Assembly: GCF_000241345.1 (NCBI RefSeq)
Contig: NZ_BAED01000072.1
Coordinates: 1-64,000 of the forward strand
Direction of reading: 5' to 3'
Source: Gordonia amarae NBRC 15530
GTDB lineage: Bacteria; Actinomycetota; Actinomycetes; Mycobacteriales; Mycobacteriaceae
DNA: 64,000 nucleotides
Below the pieces are notes generated by a model. That model saw only the letters and a program-made list of their open reading frames with translations. It made no database searches and was not told the DNA's origin. Shown in pieces: positions 62,708 to 64,000 of this stretch. Each line of letters opens with the position of its first letter. Positions within the stretch are counted from its first letter, which is position 1. A program made the position numbers and the translations under genes.

Positions 62708-63325
62708 GTGCGGACCCATGGCTGGGGCGGCAATCCGCCGCGCGACGACGACGAGGCGACGGCCCGGATCCTCGCCGCGACTCGCAAACAGATCGACGAC
62801 CACGACGGCTCGGTCAAGCTGTCCGACGTCGCCCGGGCGCTCGGGGTGACCCGGCAGACGGTCTACCGCTACTTCTCGGGCACCGAGGAATTGCTGCAGG
62901 CCACCGCGGTGGGCGCGGTGGACGAACTGCTCGATCGCGTCGCGGCCAGGCTCAACGGCATCACCGCTCCCGACGCCGTCCTCGTCGAGGGTGTGGCCGT
63001 CGTTCTCGACGAATTGTCCCGGGACCGCTACGTGGGCCTGATGGTGCGCAGCGACCACCTCAGCCTCGGTGTGCTCGGCGGTATCACCGGCGAACTGGGC
63101 CGCACCTTCATCCGCTCGATGCTCAGCCGGCTCGACATCGACTGGGCGGCCCACGGCTACACCACAGCCGATTTCGACGACGTCGCCGAGATCGCCCTCC
63201 GCACGCTGCAGTCACTCATCCTCGACGACGCCCGGGCCGCACGGTCGGACGACGAGCTGCGCCACTTCCTCGACCGCTGGCTCGGCAGCGCCGTCCGCGC
63301 CATCCCCAAACCGGCCACGAGCTGA
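62708..63325 (+). CDS. TetR-family transcriptional regulator
   Basis: 205 residues. The helix-turn-helix is KLSDVARALGVTRQTVYRYFSGTEELL; the C-terminal ligand domain is helical and Leu-rich (LGRTFIRSMLSRLDIDW). GTG start, with the HTH about 36 residues in. It is divergent from the CYP125 copy 2 gene and probably controls it; the ligand is unknown. It is not KstR or KstR2 by sequence. Confidence 0.85.
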   Translation: MRTHGWGGNPPRDDDEATARILAATRKQIDDHDGSVKLSDVARALGVTRQTVYRYFSGTEELLQATAVGAVDELLDRVAARLNGITAPDAVLVEGVAVVLDELSRDRYVGLMVRSDHLSLGVLGGITGELGRTFIRSMLSRLDIDWAAHGYTTADFDDVAEIALRTLQSLILDDARAARSDDELRHFLDRWLGSAVRAIPKPATS

Positions 63326-63356
63326 CGCCAGACCTCGACGCGTCAGCGGGAGCCGC

Positions 63357-63385
63357 GGCTCACCGGACCCTTCGAGACGCCTCGC
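63357..63385 (-). repeat. Family A tail fragment, reverse orientation
   Basis: gctcaccggacccttcgaga is the reverse complement of a family A tail (cgaagggtccggtga), continuing into cgcctcgcc as at 19809-19832. It lies between convergent genes. Confidence 0.65.
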
Positions 63386-63402
63386 CTGGCGGCCCGGGAA
63401 CC

Positions 63403-63876
63403 CTACTCGCAGATGACCACCGGAATGGTCCGCTCGGTCCACGAGTCATAGGTGGCGAAATCCGCGTACATCCCCACCAGCCGCGGCCACAGTTCCGCCC
63501 GCTCCGCATCGGACGCGGTCCGCGCCACCAGGTCGAGTCGTTCCCGCCCCACCTCGACGACCACCTTCGGATCGGCGGTCAGGTTCAGATACCACGCAGG
63601 GTTCTTCGGCAGCCCGCCCTGCGAGGCGACGAACACGAACCGGCCGCCCTCCCGCAGATAGAGCAGCGGAACGGTGCGGGGCTCGCCACTGCGCCGCCCG
63701 GTGGTGGTCAGCAGACACACCGCCACCGGTTTGCTCAGCCCCGCACCGATCCGCCAGGTTTTGCCCAGGCGCCCGGCGCTGATCCGGTACAGCCGGGTGT
63801 TCAACCGCGAACCCACCTTGATGAGAGTGCTGACTATCGGCGAATCAAGCTGTGCGGGGCGCTCTTTGGGCGACAT
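63403..63876 (-). CDS. F420-dependent nitroreductase/quinone reductase (Ddn family)
   Basis: A 157-residue split-barrel protein of the deazaflavin-dependent Ddn family (Rv3547, 151 residues). LLTTTGRRSGEPRTVPLLYLREGGRFVFVASQGG and NPAWYLNLTADPKVVVEVG are the cofactor-binding segments. Ddn-type enzymes use reduced F420 to reduce quinones. Its start lies one base after the fadA5 stop, so it is co-transcribed with fadA5. ATG 63876 (MSPKERPAQ) chosen over an upstream start inside fadA5. Confidence 0.85.
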   Translation of the reverse strand: MSPKERPAQLDSPIVSTLIKVGSRLNTRLYRISAGRLGKTWRIGAGLSKPVAVCLLTTTGRRSGEPRTVPLLYLREGGRFVFVASQGGLPKNPAWYLNLTADPKVVVEVGRERLDLVARTASDAERAELWPRLVGMYADFATYDSWTERTIPVVICE

Positions 63877-63877
63877 G

Positions 63878-64000
63878 TCAGATCCGCTCAATGATGGTGG
63901 CGGTGGCCATCGCGCCACCGGCGCACATGGTGATCAGCGCGGTCTGCTTGCCGGTGCGTTCGAGCTCGTGCAGCGCGGTGGTGATCAGCCGCGAGCCGGT
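63878..64000 (-). CDS. fadA5: C-terminal fragment of thiolase FadA5 (5' part outside window)
   Basis: The last 40 residues of a thiolase: GSRLITTALHELERTG, then ITMCAGGAMATATIIERI with the catalytic C-terminal Cys. Position next to the Ddn-like gene, as Rv3546 beside Rv3547, points to FadA5, the thiolase of cholesterol side-chain beta-oxidation. Another thiolase cannot be excluded from the fragment alone. Confidence 0.75.
   Translation of the reverse strand, partial: TGSRLITTALHELERTGKQTALITMCAGGAMATATIIERI

Overview
The window is high-GC actinobacterial DNA. Gene content and order point to the Mycobacteriales, most probably Gordonia or a close relative (genus is an inference). Two blocks keep the order of the M. 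tuberculosis chromosome. The first runs ppa / dacB / DUF2342-type metalloprotease / tilS / hpt / ftsH / folE-folP-folB-folK / DUF3180 / panC-panD-coaX / lysS (the Rv3628 to Rv3598c region). The second is the steroid ring-C/D cluster fadD3 / fadE30 / ipdF / fadA6 / kstR2 / ipdC-ipdB-ipdA-echA20 / two SDR genes, ending in a Ddn-like gene and the tail of fadA5 (the Rv3561 to Rv3546 region). Many starts look leaderless, with TANNNT six to eight bases before ATG or GTG.

Layout. 1-8.5 kb: tail of a proline-rich protein, DUF456 protein, a secreted protein, fprA (minus), a small membrane protein plus rhodanese plus metZ operon, a SAM-IV riboswitch driving a cysteine-desulfurase-like gene and a small partner, and a cold shock gene. 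8.5-31 kb: allantoicase, then the conserved housekeeping block (pyrophosphatase, cell-wall carboxypeptidase, tRNA lysidine synthase, purine salvage, FtsH, folate and pantothenate/CoA synthesis, LysRS), interrupted by two paralogous secreted proteins. Just before lysS an 11-codon Cys-rich upstream ORF precedes a cysteine-free rhodanese-like gene. 31-37 kb: an LppX/LprG-type lipoprotein, then a compact putative biosynthetic cluster of cytochrome b5-desaturase, type III polyketide synthase and an ABC exporter with a His/Pro-rich insertion in its ATPase domain. 37-56 kb: AraC regulator and VOC protein, then the KstR2-type steroid regulon with three recognisable KstR2 operators, split by a two-component system, a membrane protein and an aldehyde dehydrogenase. 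56-64 kb: a fadD8-like acyl-CoA ligase behind two KstR-type operators, a DUF5685 protein with a Cys-rich tail, two tandem CYP125-family P450s with a divergent TetR gene, a Ddn-like gene and the fadA5 C-terminus.

The steroid genes form a pathway: FadD3 activates the C/D-ring propionate HIP, FadE30 and IpdF begin side-chain beta-oxidation, IpdC and EchA20 prepare and open ring D, IpdAB opens ring C and FadA6 thiolyses the product. The P450s, FadD8-like ligase and FadA5 belong to sterol side-chain chemistry.

The most unusual feature is two families of short modular intergenic repeats spread through the window. Family A (conserved head cttgatccctgaggc, tail agggtcacgaagggtccg) and family B (a roughly 100-bp palindrome with arms ggttgaggtgcgag and gcctcgaaacc) carry tandemly multiplied head or arm units. 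They have entered reading frames without breaking them: the metalloprotease gene carries family B, tilS carries both families, and an araC-type gene ends inside family A. No tRNA, rRNA, transposase, integrase or CRISPR array was seen.
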